Positions 36,766 to 46,069 are shown, numbered from the stretch's first letter. The stretch is DNA of 64,000 bases from Nocardia jejuensis NBRC 103114 (GCF_001613145.1 NZ_BDBU01000012.1:234039-298038); one strand, 5' to 3'. Translations and numbers: made by a program. The notes: generated by a model not told the origin, from the letters alone.

Positions 36766-36958
36766 CTCGTTAGCCTCCCTATCCGGTTGTGCCGCACATG
36801 GAATGTCCCGCAATGGAAGTTCGGCTTTCACGTGGTGGATTAGCTGTCGTGGATAAGCCACTTCGATTCTGACAGGTGTGTACTGAGGTCTGTCACCGTT
36901 TCGTAAAGACGTCACACCCTTTCCACCACAATGCAATTCGACGAACTGGAGGATCGCC

Positions 36959-37135
36959 ATGTGCACTCTCCCACCGATCGATCACAGCGCCCGACCTGTG
37001 ATGACTGTTGAACTCGCGCATTCGGACATGCAGGAGCATCTGTTGTGTCTGGTGCTTACCTGCCGACGGAAGGCGCAGGCTCGGACTCGACTGGTGGAGG
37101 CGGGGCAGTTGGTGCCCGCGACTCCACGGTTTTGA
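36959..37135 (+). CDS. Very small protein, 58 residues
   Basis: Starts ATG with a good CTGGAGGATC ribosome site, 194 bp upstream of and divergent from the HTH-DUF5753 gene. Sequence begins MCTLPPIDHSARPVMTVEL and ends with a basic helix (CRRKAQARTRLVE). No hydrophobic segment. Small genes in this position next to DUF397/DUF5753 pairs are common in actinobacteria. Function unknown. Confidence 0.5.
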   Translation: MCTLPPIDHSARPVMTVELAHSDMQEHLLCLVLTCRRKAQARTRLVEAGQLVPATPRF

Positions 37136-37142
37136 GGGCGTC

Positions 37143-37313
37143 ATGGAGTACGTGAGTCCCCGAGCGCTGGAGTTGGCGGGGTGCGAGATTCGACCGGGGG
37201 ACGTGATGAGTTACCGGGAGGCGCTGGAAGTGGTTGCGCTGCACAGGAGTTGCGAGCGGGAGTGCCCGCGTCTGCGCCGAGCCCTGGAGATTCGGCCGCC
37301 GACCGGACACTGA
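37143..37313 (+). CDS. Very small protein, 56 residues
   Basis: Follows the previous small gene by 7 bp. Reads MEYVSPRALELAGCEIRPGD and then an HRSCERECPRLRRAL helix with two cysteines. The first residues look like a fold common to short actinobacterial proteins near XRE regulators. No family named. The start is uncertain: TTTTGAGGGCGTC precedes it. Confidence 0.45.
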   Translation: MEYVSPRALELAGCEIRPGDVMSYREALEVVALHRSCERECPRLRRALEIRPPTGH

Positions 37314-37402
37314 GCGGGTCGAATGGAATTTCCGGTGGCCGGGCTCGGGTGCGACAGTGACCGACACCTCGGGACGGAAAGGGCTGCGCGACGGGGAAAC
37401 TC

Positions 37403-37690
37403 GAAGGATCCAGGACCACCGCCGCGGGGCACATCACGGAATCCACAGGCTGCACACCACGAGGGCGTATCGCGGGATCCCAGGTCGCACGCCACGAGGG
37501 CACATCACGAGATTCCAGGACACCCGCCACGAGGGCACATCGCGAGATCTCAGACCACCCGCCATGAGGACGCATCACGAGATCTCAGACCACCCGCCAC
37601 GAGGACGCATCACGGGATTCACAGGCCACCTGGCAGGCGGCGGCGGGATGCCTGGCCACCCGCCAGGGGCGCACGCGGGATCCCGGGCCG
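37403..37690. repeat. 35-bp tandem repeat array, about 6-8 units
   Basis: Units run GATCYCAGRCCACCCGCCACG then AGGRCRCATCACGA; units 3-6 are exactly 35 bp and units 5-6 differ at one position. Units at the two ends are degenerate. There are no unique spacers. 35 is not a multiple of 3, so no single frame is kept. See finding. Confidence 0.8.
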
Positions 37691-37827
37691 TTGCCGAGGG
37701 GCGACTCGCGGCAGGTCTCGCCTGTTCGCGACTCATCCACCCGAGCTGGGCGGATGGGTCGTGGGCGGCGGGGTCGGAGCGCAGTGGCTATGGTTTGGGG
37801 AAGATCGACTTTGTTAGGTGGTGCGGT

Positions 37828-38022
37828 ATGGCTGGTGCAGATGGGCGTTCTCGACAGGTCTTCGGGAGGCCTGACCCGTTCGTATGGGCTCCGGTGTCGG
37901 CACTGGTTTTGCCGACCGTGATTTCGGCGATCATCTTCGGGTCGGTGGGGTTGCCGGCGGGGTTGGTGTCGGCGGGGGTTTTGCTGGTGCTGTTCGATTC
38001 GTGGGTGAATCGGCGGCGGTGA
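37828..38022 (+). CDS. Small two-helix membrane protein
   Basis: 64 residues. After a polar N-terminus (MAGADGRSRQVFGRPDPFVW) come two hydrophobic segments, APVSALVLPTVISAIIFG and PAGLVSAGVLLVLFDSW, with a short turn; it ends NRRR. AGGTGG precedes the start. Function unknown. It lies just past the tandem array. Confidence 0.6.
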   Translation: MAGADGRSRQVFGRPDPFVWAPVSALVLPTVISAIIFGSVGLPAGLVSAGVLLVLFDSWVNRRR

Positions 38023-38126
38023 ACCGCCGAGCCGCATTGGCGGCTCGAGAATTCGGGGCGGACGGTTTGTGCGCGCTATTCGGCCGGGCCGAATCTGCGC
38101 GCCGGAGAATGCGCACGGATTGTGCG

Positions 38127-38762
38127 CTATTTCGGGGGATTGAGGTTCACGGCGTCTGGGGGGATTGCCGGGATCGAATGAATGGTCTGGAGTTTGGACG
38201 CCGGGTTCGGGAGGACCAGTCGCCAGTCGTCCGCTGACCAGGTGACGGTTTGGGCCGATGCGGTGATGCTGTTGTCCGAGTAGGTGGCGTAGACGACCAG
38301 GTCGGTGGTGGCGGGGGTGTAGTTGACGACCTTGTACGCGGTGATGTGCGGGGCGGTTGCCGCGGCGGCGGGGGCGGTGATGGAAATCTGCGCGCGGGCC
38401 ATCACCCAGGCGTCTTTGCCGGGGCCGGGCATCAGTGATTGCGAGGCCGCCGTGGGCCAGGTGTCGTCCGGTGCCAGGGACATTCGGGTGCTGCTGTTGA
38501 TCGCGGCCAGCGCCGCGCCCTGCGGAGTGTGGGAATAGCCGGAGGCTATGGTCGCCAATTGCTTGGGGCCGTCCTGTGCGCCGATCGGTAGCGAGACGCC
38601 CTGATATGGCTCCCAGCGCAGGTTTTCGGGCGGGCGAGTGGGATCCACCGGTGCGGTGGTGGGGGTCGTCACGGCGGAATTCGTGGCACCGCAGGCGGAT
38701 AGAGTCGCGGCGAGCAGCAGCGCTGCCAGAAGTTGCGCGGAGTGTGCGGGGTTGGCGCGCAT
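38127..38762 (-). CDS. Secreted lipoprotein of unknown function
   Basis: 211 residues from MRANPAHSAQLLAALL. Lipobox LSAC at about residue 24, followed by a Thr/Pro-rich linker. The mature part has a beta-rich region ending WSADDWRLVLPNP, which looks like the end of a nuclear-transport-factor or immunoglobulin-like fold also seen in mycobacterial lipoproteins. GAAGGAA precedes the start. Confidence 0.7.
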   Translation of the reverse strand: MRANPAHSAQLLAALLLAATLSACGATNSAVTTPTTAPVDPTRPPENLRWEPYQGVSLPIGAQDGPKQLATIASGYSHTPQGAALAAINSSTRMSLAPDDTWPTAASQSLMPGPGKDAWVMARAQISITAPAAAATAPHITAYKVVNYTPATTDLVVYATYSDNSITASAQTVTWSADDWRLVLPNPASKLQTIHSIPAIPPDAVNLNPPK

Positions 38763-39138
38763 GGGGATTCCTTCGGTGCGACGGTCGGCGTCTGAGAGGT
38801 GTTGCGCGACACCGCGCTTGTGGGAGGATCGGGTCGATCGTAAGCGCATGGTCGAATAGGGTGAATTCTTCGTCCCGACTGTCCCGTATCAGGTTGTGAG
38901 GGGCACGGATCCGGGTAAGATCGGAGCGCAACATGATCATCGCAGGTGGTGGGGTCAATCATGGGTCATCGCGATCGCGGTCCGGTGGACTGCCTGAGGT
39001 GTCGGCCAGCGGTGTGGAAAGCCAAGGCGTCCGGGGGTTTCGGGCGAAGCGGCTCGGCGCTGTCCATTCGGGAAGGGGAATGGGTATGACGACACCTATG
39101 TCACTCGGCACGCGTGCGCCGGGAAAAGGGGATTCGGA
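38763..39138. other. Gene-free divergent promoter region
   Basis: 376 bp between the lipoprotein and the Gly-rich protein genes. No frame with a plausible start and family; no strong dyad noted. Confidence 0.4.
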
Positions 39139-40260
39139 ATGAACACCACACGCAAGTTGTCGGTGCTCTCGGTATTGCCCGCCCTGCTCGCGGCGGGAAC
39201 CGGCGCTGCCGCTGCCGCGCCCGGACAACCTGGGCTCGCGGTACCGGGTGACGGGCAACCGGGGTTGAGCGTGCCCGCGCAGCCGCCCGCGGCCGCGCCG
39301 CCGGCACCGAGTCCGGGCCTGGCCGACTTCATTCCCGACCCGCCCGCTCCGCCCGCGCGCCCGCGTCCCAAGCAGCAGACGCAGCCGGATGTGGACACGC
39401 TGGTCCAGCCGAAGACGCCGCAGGCGGACACCGAGCCGGAAGAAGCCGCACCCGCCGAAGAGGCGCCGGTCGTCATCCCGTCGGATCCGCACAAGCTTCG
39501 AGTCGGCCTCAACACCGTGCAATTGCCGGACGTGATCGATGTCCGTTCACGCGACAAGCTGCAAGCCGACGTCGATTCCGCCGAATGGCACATCGCCGCG
39601 ACGTACGACAATCTCGGGTTCTCCCGGGAAGATTCCGACCGCATGGCGGCATCGAGTTTGACGGGTGCGGGGATCGGCGCATCCGCGGGCACGATCACGG
39701 CCGGCGGCGTCGGTGCGGGAATCGGCTGGGCGGGCGGTTGTGCCGCAGGTCTTGCCGTCGGCGGCGTCGCGGGCTTCGCGATCGGCGGGCTCCCGACCGG
39801 CGGTGTCGGTGCCATCCCGGGTGCGATCATCGGCGGAATCGCCGGTTGCCTCATCGGCGGTGTACCCGGCTCGGCCCTCGGCGGAAGCCTCGGGGCGGTA
39901 GGCGGCGGATTGCTCGGTGGAGCAGCAGGCGGAGCTGCCGGTGGTGCGCTGGCGCCGCAACAGGCAGCCGCGGAAGTTCCTGTCGCAGCCGAAGTTCCCG
40001 TGGTCGAGGCCGCCCAGCCCGTCTACGCCCCCGTCGAGGTAGCTGCCCCGCAGCTGGCCGAGCCCATTGCCGCTGTGTCGAACCAGGTTTCGGACACCGT
40101 CGAGGCTGTTGCCGATTCGTCCCCGATCGGGGAGGCTGCGGTGAGTTCGCTGCGGTCCGCCGTGGCGAACATGCCCACCTTGAGCCCGGAGACCTTCGGC
40201 GCCGCCGCGGATGTCGTCAACGGCCTGGTGGCGGCCGTGCAGGCGCCGAGCGGTCAGTGA
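39139..40260 (+). CDS. Secreted Pro/Gly-rich protein with glycine-zipper region
   Basis: 373 residues. Sec signal peptide to about residue 27 (AAAA-APG). A Pro-rich stretch at 30-90 with tandem GQPGL repeats follows. Residues 175-275 are a glycine-zipper-like region (GAGIGASAGTITAGGVGAG, GGIAGCLIGGVPGSALGG), which can insert in membranes. The C-terminal 90 residues are Ala/Val-rich helices. First gene of the 39-46 kb unit. I do not know a named family. Confidence 0.65.
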   Translation: MNTTRKLSVLSVLPALLAAGTGAAAAAPGQPGLAVPGDGQPGLSVPAQPPAAAPPAPSPGLADFIPDPPAPPARPRPKQQTQPDVDTLVQPKTPQADTEPEEAAPAEEAPVVIPSDPHKLRVGLNTVQLPDVIDVRSRDKLQADVDSAEWHIAATYDNLGFSREDSDRMAASSLTGAGIGASAGTITAGGVGAGIGWAGGCAAGLAVGGVAGFAIGGLPTGGVGAIPGAIIGGIAGCLIGGVPGSALGGSLGAVGGGLLGGAAGGAAGGALAPQQAAAEVPVAAEVPVVEAAQPVYAPVEVAAPQLAEPIAAVSNQVSDTVEAVADSSPIGEAAVSSLRSAVANMPTLSPETFGAAADVVNGLVAAVQAPSGQ

Positions 40261-40282
40261 CGACTTTTTTGGAGTGAGAACG

Positions 40283-41089
40283 GTGCCCGAGGAGCGCGAG
40301 ATCACGAACCGACGGGCCACCATGCCCGCCCTGACCCCCGACAGTTCGGGTCAGTCGGCGGGTCCGGACACGGCCTCGTGGTCGGTGTGGCTCGAGGACG
40401 GGGACCCGCGCGAGCCGGAGACCACCGCGCAGCAGCCGGTGGATCTCGAGAAGACGCAGTACCTTTCGATGGATCCGCGACGGCTGCAGGTCGAGGATCC
40501 GATGGCTCCGCTGGCCGCCGACGCGCGCCGTCGCACCCTGTCCATGCGCAGGCGTCAGCGCATCCTCACCCGCGCCATGCTCGCGGGCGGGCTGGCCGCG
40601 GTGCTGGCCATCGTCGCGGGCGTCATCTGGATCTCCATGCGGGACAGCGGAACCACGGCCCAGCCCCAGACTGTCGCGAGCTCGGCCGGATTCTCCGGTG
40701 ACGCCTCGGCCACCGGTGCATGGTGCGCACCCAGCGAGAACGCCGACCGCCTGGTGAGTGCCGAGGACGGCGACCCCTCCACCGGAGCGGGGGTCATCCT
40801 GCATCTGGAGTACGCCTGGTACGTCCTGCGCGATCCGATCGCCGTGCGCGGCATGCTCTCCCCCGATGCCCGGGTCGCCTCCGAAGCCGCGACCCGCGAT
40901 GCCATCGCGTCGATTCCGGCGGGCACGCAGCACTGTGTCGCGGTGGCCGCGCTCGGCGTCGACCGGTGGAGCGTGAAGATCGACGAGAAGCACACGGACG
41001 GAACGCTGGTGTCCTGGGAGCAGGTCGTCACCACGACCGTGCGGGACGGGCGAGCCCTGATCACGTCCATCGTCTCGTCGGGAGGATGA
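40283..41089 (+). CDS. Single-pass membrane protein with extracytoplasmic C-terminal domain, copy 1
   Basis: 268 residues from GTG with GGAG 8 bases upstream. Residues 1-95 are polar and cytosolic; RRRQR precedes the membrane helix at about 100-122 (MLAGGLAAVLAIVAGVIWI). The outer domain starts GAWCAPSENADRL and ends WEQVVTTTVRDGRALITSIV. The C-terminal domain matches that of the protein at 44404 (C..., DP.VR.M.PDA, IPAGTQ.C, TTV.DGR.LI.SIV), so the two are distant paralogues. Confidence 0.7.
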   Translation: MPEEREITNRRATMPALTPDSSGQSAGPDTASWSVWLEDGDPREPETTAQQPVDLEKTQYLSMDPRRLQVEDPMAPLAADARRRTLSMRRRQRILTRAMLAGGLAAVLAIVAGVIWISMRDSGTTAQPQTVASSAGFSGDASATGAWCAPSENADRLVSAEDGDPSTGAGVILHLEYAWYVLRDPIAVRGMLSPDARVASEAATRDAIASIPAGTQHCVAVAALGVDRWSVKIDEKHTDGTLVSWEQVVTTTVRDGRALITSIVSSGG

Positions 41090-41092
41090 GCG

Positions 41093-41974
41093 ATGACCGG
41101 AATACCCGACCTGATCGAGACCCTGGCCGATAAGAAGGCCGAGAGCGAACGCGCCGACTTCGTCTCGCTCACAGCGGCTCCCACGCCCGGCTCCCCCACC
41201 GATTCGGTCCCCCTGCACGGCGGACGCGGACGACTGGTGCGCGCGGAGATGCCCGCCATGGTGGTGCTCGGCAGCGCGGGCGCGTCCGGCGCGACCACCA
41301 CCGCCCTCGGACTCGCCGCGGCGGCCGTCGCCGACAGCGACGGCGAACTCTGGCCCGTGGTCGTGGACGCCACGCTCGGCGGCGGCGACACCGCACTGCG
41401 CGGCTGCGACGCCGCGGTGCCGGTGAGCACCCTGCAGGAATGGCTCAACAGCCCGCATCCGGAACTGCCCGCCGTGGTCGGCGCGTGCAGCGGTCAGACC
41501 TCCACGGGCGTGCGGGTGCTGCCGCGCAGTCCGGATCCGCTGCCGCGCCGGGAAACCCTGGTCTCGGCGGCTCGGCATCTCGAAACCGCCGGGCTGCTGG
41601 CCGTTTTCGACGCGGGCGCACCGGTGACCAGCCGCCAGGCCGCACCGCTGCTGGCCGATCCGCGCATGGGTCTGGTGCTGACCGTGGCGGCCCGGCCCGA
41701 CGCGATCAACCGGCTGCAACCGGCACTGCGCTGGCTCGACGAGCAGTACGGCGAATTCCTGATCGGGGACGCGGTGATCGTGTTGACCGAGCAGGTCAAG
41801 GATTCCGGAGCCGCCGCGACCTCGCACGTGCGCACCCACCTCGGGGATTTCGTGCGCTCGGTGGTGACCGTCCCGTTCGATATGCATCTGGCCGGCGGCG
41901 GGCTCATCTCCTGGCATCGGCTCGCGGCCGAGACCCGGGACGCGTACCTCACCCTGCTGGGGGTGCTGCGATGA
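41093..41974 (+). CDS. ParA/MinD-like protein with degenerate P-loop
   Basis: 293 residues. Residues 55-75 have MVVLGSAGASGATTTAL: the position of the P-loop is clear, but the deviant Walker A lysine is replaced by Ala. Later strands (VVVDATLGGGDTAL, LAVFDAGAP, LVLTVAARPDAINRL) fit the SIMIBI fold. It probably does not hydrolyse ATP by the usual route. It starts 3 bp after the previous gene and overlaps the next by 4 bp. Confidence 0.65.
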   Translation: MTGIPDLIETLADKKAESERADFVSLTAAPTPGSPTDSVPLHGGRGRLVRAEMPAMVVLGSAGASGATTTALGLAAAAVADSDGELWPVVVDATLGGGDTALRGCDAAVPVSTLQEWLNSPHPELPAVVGACSGQTSTGVRVLPRSPDPLPRRETLVSAARHLETAGLLAVFDAGAPVTSRQAAPLLADPRMGLVLTVAARPDAINRLQPALRWLDEQYGEFLIGDAVIVLTEQVKDSGAAATSHVRTHLGDFVRSVVTVPFDMHLAGGGLISWHRLAAETRDAYLTLLGVLR

Positions 41975-42699
41975 CCGATCCGCAATGGCCGCCGGTGCCG
42001 ATGTGGCATCGCGCGGTCCCCGGGCAGTTCGGCAAGCCACCGCTGGTGTGGCTGATCGGCGTGCACGGCGGTGCGGGCGTGACCTCGCTGGCCTCGACGC
42101 TGCGCTGGGCCGGAGACGCCGGGCGACGCTGGCCCGGACGCATCGGACTGGTCCGCGATATGGACTCGCCGCTGGTGGTGCTGGTGGCGCGCACCCATCT
42201 GAGCGGGTTGATCGCCCTCGAGAGCGCGCTGGAATCGCATGCGCACCAAGCCACTCCGGCCGGAACACTGGTGGTCGGCATCATCACCATCGCCGATTCC
42301 GCACGGCCGCTGCCCACCTCGGCGGCCGAACGCCATCAGGTCATCGAGTCGATGGCCGCGGAGATCGGTGCGCCGGTGTGGAAGCTGCCGTGGATCGAAC
42401 AGTGGCGCGGCCTCGAACCGCACGAACTCGCCACCTGGTCACCCGATTCGCGCCCCGGCCCGATCGAGGACGTCGATGCCACGCGCACCCCGCCCGCCCC
42501 GGTCCGGCAGGTCGCCGGAGCGCTCTTCGCCGCGGCCCGCGACGCGGGCGCGCTCTTGCTGACCCACCTACCCGATGACGCACCACGACTCGACAGCGAA
42601 CCGGTGCACCCCCCGAGCGAACCGGCGCCCGCCGCTCGCCCGGCGCACTCCGGAGGCAAGCACTCCGGGAACCACGCTCTACACCGCGAGGCCGGCTGA
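41971..42699 (+). CDS. DUF6668-like, second degenerate P-loop protein
   Basis: 242 residues. The start LVWLIGVHGGAGVTSLASTL keeps the shape of a ParA/MinD P-loop but with Val at the lysine position. VRDMDSPLVVLVARTHLSG, GIITIADSARPLP follow. Proteins of this kind (DUF6668) occur near type IV secretion-like genes in actinobacteria. The last 60 residues overlap the frame of the cutinase gene upstream region but end before its start. Overlap of 4 bp with the upstream gene fixes the start. Confidence 0.65.
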   Translation: MTDPQWPPVPMWHRAVPGQFGKPPLVWLIGVHGGAGVTSLASTLRWAGDAGRRWPGRIGLVRDMDSPLVVLVARTHLSGLIALESALESHAHQATPAGTLVVGIITIADSARPLPTSAAERHQVIESMAAEIGAPVWKLPWIEQWRGLEPHELATWSPDSRPGPIEDVDATRTPPAPVRQVAGALFAAARDAGALLLTHLPDDAPRLDSEPVHPPSEPAPAARPAHSGGKHSGNHALHREAG

Positions 42700-42754
42700 G
42701 GCCACCGCGCGGGCTCACGCCGCTGATCACCAGGTTCACGAGGAGGGTCGGAAA

Positions 42755-44407
42755 TTGCTGACCAGGGCATACAAGCTGACCAGGGCAAGGATTCGGACCG
42801 CGGCGCTGCTCGTCACCGTCTGCGGTCTCACGGTGGCCAGTATCGGCGTGGCCATGGCCGACAACGCGCCGAGTACTCAGCTCTCGATCGACACCTGTCC
42901 GGCGCTCTACGCGCTCGGAGTGCAGGGCACCGGGGAATCCTCACCGGACGCGGCCGTCAGCACCGATACCGGCATGCTGTCGGCGGTGTTCCGGCCGATG
43001 CTGGCCGACGCCAGCGACGCCGGACTCGTCGATCGCGCGTACGTGCCGTACGAGGCGTCGTTCGGCGGTGCGGTCGCCAGCAGTCTCACCCCGTATTCGC
43101 AATCGGTGGACGACGGGCTCACCCGGCTCGAGTCCATGGCGAAGCAGGTGGTGGATCGCTGCCCGAACACGCGGCTCGCGCTGGCCGGGTATTCGCAGGG
43201 CGCGCATGTGGTTTCGCTGTTCGCCCAGAAGGTCGGGGCGAGCAAGGGCGCGGTGACGGCGGACAAGGTCGCCGGGGTCGCGCTGTTCGGTGACCCGACG
43301 CGCAATTCGGGATCCTCGCTGTTTCCCGGGGCCGCCGGGAAGACCGCGCCCGATGCCGCACCGGGAACCCAGGGCACGGCGGTGGCGGCGCTGACCACGC
43401 CGATGTCGCCGGATCAGCCCGCGACCGGTGCGGGAATCGGCACCGACAAGCAGATCTCGACGAGTTTCGGCACGCTGGCCGGACGGGTCGCGAGCTTCTG
43501 CACCTCGGGCGATCTGGCCTGTGACGCACCGACCGACTCGCCGCTGGTGCGCACCGTGGCCAATCTCGCGAGCCAGGTGGAATTGTCGGGCGGCGATCCG
43601 ATCGCCTCGCTCAAATCCATTGTCGACGCGGTCGCCTATACCTCGATCAAGACTTTCACCTCGGTCGTGAACAATGATATTTCCGGCACGACGGTGACCG
43701 ATCTGTCGATCTCCTCGCAGAAGTCGATCTCCGAACGGATCGCCGACGCGTCGAATCCGGCGACCTCGGTGAATCTGCCGGGAGCGCTGCAGGCTCTGGT
43801 GAAAATCGGGACCATAGCCTTCAATTCGGTGATCGCCGTGGTGAAGAACGTGCTCACCGTGAACAATATCGCCGAGATCGCCACGGCCGGACTCGCCAAT
43901 CCGCTCGCGGGACTCGCGGTATTGGGCACCAAAGTGGTCTCGGCGGTGGTGGATCTGGTGCCGCCCACGACCATCAGCAAATTGACCGGTCAGGCGTACA
44001 CCGCGATCGTCAAGAATGTCACCGACAACAAGGATCTGCTCGATATCACCACCTGGGCGCGGTACTGGAACACCGCGCAGAAGCACGATTACACGCACGC
44101 GCAGGGCGCCGGATTCGGCGACAGCCCGGCGCAGTACGCGGGCGCGTGGTTCGCGGCGCTCGCGCACGATCTGGCGAGTACGAAATCGCCCGGGGACGTC
44201 CCGCGCGGCGGTAGCGACAAGCCCAGCTCCGGACTGGATTTCGGGCCGACCACCACCGCGCCCACCACCACCTCGAACGGGCAGTTCCCGCTCGGCGGGG
44301 AGCAGTCCGGGGCGACCACCAGCGCACCGCCGCTCACCACCACCAGCGCGCCCGAACTCGGCGGGTTCATCGTCGTCCCGACTTCGCAACCGCAGGTGCT
44401 GAAATGA
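42755..44407 (+). CDS. Secreted cutinase-family esterase with Thr/Ser-rich tail
   Basis: 550 residues from TTG with GAGGAGGG seven bases upstream. Sec signal ends AMA-DNA near residue 36. Residues 40-320 are a cutinase-like alpha/beta hydrolase: TCPALYALGVQGTGES, nucleophile Ser in LALAGYSQGAH (145-151) and GDPTRN. Cutinases hydrolyse ester bonds of lipids or polyesters outside the cell. A long helical C-terminal part follows (about 320-470) and the last 70 residues are TTTAPTTTS-like, low in structure. The placement between ParA-like and single-pass genes is unusual. Confidence 0.8.
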   Translation: MLTRAYKLTRARIRTAALLVTVCGLTVASIGVAMADNAPSTQLSIDTCPALYALGVQGTGESSPDAAVSTDTGMLSAVFRPMLADASDAGLVDRAYVPYEASFGGAVASSLTPYSQSVDDGLTRLESMAKQVVDRCPNTRLALAGYSQGAHVVSLFAQKVGASKGAVTADKVAGVALFGDPTRNSGSSLFPGAAGKTAPDAAPGTQGTAVAALTTPMSPDQPATGAGIGTDKQISTSFGTLAGRVASFCTSGDLACDAPTDSPLVRTVANLASQVELSGGDPIASLKSIVDAVAYTSIKTFTSVVNNDISGTTVTDLSISSQKSISERIADASNPATSVNLPGALQALVKIGTIAFNSVIAVVKNVLTVNNIAEIATAGLANPLAGLAVLGTKVVSAVVDLVPPTTISKLTGQAYTAIVKNVTDNKDLLDITTWARYWNTAQKHDYTHAQGAGFGDSPAQYAGAWFAALAHDLASTKSPGDVPRGGSDKPSSGLDFGPTTTAPTTTSNGQFPLGGEQSGATTSAPPLTTTSAPELGGFIVVPTSQPQVLK

Positions 44408-45600
44408 GTACATCCGAGGCGGAACCGCTTGCCCCAGCGGAGGTTTCCGAGGAATACACCGGCAGTTGGTCCGACTGGATCAAGGCGGGAGGTGATGCGC
44501 GCGCACCCTCCGGATCGGCTCCGGCATACGGGGATTCGGAATTCGACGACGAGTATTACGACGACGAGGACGACTACGGGCACGGGACGGGCGCACACGG
44601 CGCCTCGTACGAGCCCGCATGGGGCGAATCCGAGTACGAGGAACCGGAATTCGAGTCCGGGCACGGGCCGGGAGTCGATCGCCGGGCCGAGGACGAGGAG
44701 ACGTTCGACGGGCTGGTGCCGACGCGGCGTCATCGCACGGCGCAGGCCCCGGCGGGATCGGCGGCGGACCGGACCGGGGACCGCGGGCAGCGGCGGACCG
44801 GAGCGGACGGGCAGGGGCGGGTCGAGGTGGCAGCGCGCCGGCACACCGATTCGACCGCGCCGCAACGGCTCGGGTCGCCCGCGCAGCAGCGACTGGCCGC
44901 GCAGCGGCGGCTCGCACCGGCGGCTCGGCATCGGCGCGGCGGCGGGACGCAGCAGTACTCGGCGACGACCCGGGAACGATTCGGGGACGGGCTGCGCCGG
45001 TTGGGATCCTCGTCACCGGAGTCCGACGGGGAAAAGGCTTGGCTCGCACCACTGCTCGGGGTGCTGGCCGTGCTCGCGGTCACCGCGGCGGTGGGTGTGC
45101 AGATCGCCAAATCCGGCTCCTCCGATACCGCGCAGCGCGCGCCCGGGGTCGCCACTCCCCCGCCCGCGAGCACCACGGCGCAACCGGCGGCCGCCGCACC
45201 GGCCGAGCTGTGCCCGAACGAGGCGAGCGGAGCCAGTCTGCGGGGCAACGGACCAGGCGGCACCACCTCGGGGCCGAACGCCATCCTGGCGTTGCAGAAC
45301 CGGTACTACGTGGATCGGTCCGGGCAGGCGGTGCGGGAGATGTTCGCACCCGATGCCGCCGCGCCCACGGCGGCACAGATCCAGGCCGGGATCGACACCG
45401 TTCCGGCGGGCACCACGTACTGCGTGCAGATCGCGCCGGGGCCGTTCGACGGGCAGCACATCATGGTGGTCAGCGAGACGCATCCGGACGCCTCGCGCAA
45501 GACCTGGCCGGCGCAGCTGGTCATCACGACGGTGAGCGGGGATCGAACGCTGATCTCGGCGATCGTGCCCGCGTCGGACGAGAGCGCGCCGCCCCGGTAG
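44404..45600 (+). CDS. Single-pass membrane protein with extracytoplasmic domain, copy 2
   Basis: 398 residues; ATGA overlap with the cutinase gene. Residues 1-200 are polar, acidic near 40-85 (FDDEYYDDEDDYG) then Arg-rich, all on the cytosolic side. Membrane helix at about 216-236 (LLGVLAVLAVTAAVGVQIA). The outer domain (270-390) starts with LCPNEASG and ends WPAQLVITTVSGDRTLISAIV, a diverged version of that at 40283. Forms one operon with the five upstream genes. Confidence 0.7.
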   Translation: MSTSEAEPLAPAEVSEEYTGSWSDWIKAGGDARAPSGSAPAYGDSEFDDEYYDDEDDYGHGTGAHGASYEPAWGESEYEEPEFESGHGPGVDRRAEDEETFDGLVPTRRHRTAQAPAGSAADRTGDRGQRRTGADGQGRVEVAARRHTDSTAPQRLGSPAQQRLAAQRRLAPAARHRRGGGTQQYSATTRERFGDGLRRLGSSSPESDGEKAWLAPLLGVLAVLAVTAAVGVQIAKSGSSDTAQRAPGVATPPPASTTAQPAAAAPAELCPNEASGASLRGNGPGGTTSGPNAILALQNRYYVDRSGQAVREMFAPDAAAPTAAQIQAGIDTVPAGTTYCVQIAPGPFDGQHIMVVSETHPDASRKTWPAQLVITTVSGDRTLISAIVPASDESAPPR

Positions 45601-45781
45601 CGGGTGGGGGTCCGGGGCTCGCCGGTGCGGCGATCGTGGTCGCGACGGTCATGTTCACCGGGCAGCGGGTCATGCTTGCCCGGCAGCAGGTGGTGCTCGG
45701 CGGGCAGCGAGCACGGGGACCGGATGCACAGATCGGGCCGCGATGGCGTAAATCCGCGAGGATGGCCGTTCACCAGCCGTT

Positions 45782-45811
45782 TTGGAAGTTCAGCAGCGGG
45801 TCGGCTAATGT
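45782..45811 (+). promoter_or_regulatory. Promoter of tRNA-Gly copy 3
   Basis: TTGGAA and TAATGT with an 18-bp spacer; GGCTAATGTT is shared with the other tRNA-Gly loci. Confidence 0.7.
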
Positions 45812-45856
45812 TTCTTCTCGTAAGCCGAACGGGCAAACGCCCCGTAGGGACTGCAT

Positions 45857-45928
45857 GCGGATGTAGCGCAGTGGTAGCGCATCACCTTGCCAAGGTGAGG
45901 GTCGCGAGTTCGAATCTCGTCATCCGCT
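45857..45928 (+). tRNA. tRNA-Gly (anticodon GCC), copy 3
   Basis: Identical to copy 2 at 17055. Stands alone, between the single-pass gene and the small T4SS-like gene. Confidence 0.97.
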
Positions 45929-45932
45929 CAAT

Positions 45933-45965
45933 GAAACCCCGGACCATTCGATGGTCCGGGGTTTC
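45933..45965 (+). terminator. Terminator of tRNA-Gly copy 3
   Basis: Near-perfect 15-bp stem GAAACCCCGGACCAT with a 3-base TCG loop, followed by CTGTTTTCC. Confidence 0.9.
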
Positions 45966-46069
45966 CTGTTTTCCCGCGACTGCCCCGACCGATCGGTCTC
46001 CTATGAGCGGTGTCCGAATCCTCGGTGAATCCTGCTCGCGCACAGTAGATCTCGAACACATTCCCCAAG

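Noticed and set aside
37403..37690. CRISPR array
   Set aside because: The 35-bp units touch each other with no unique spacers and no cas genes are present.
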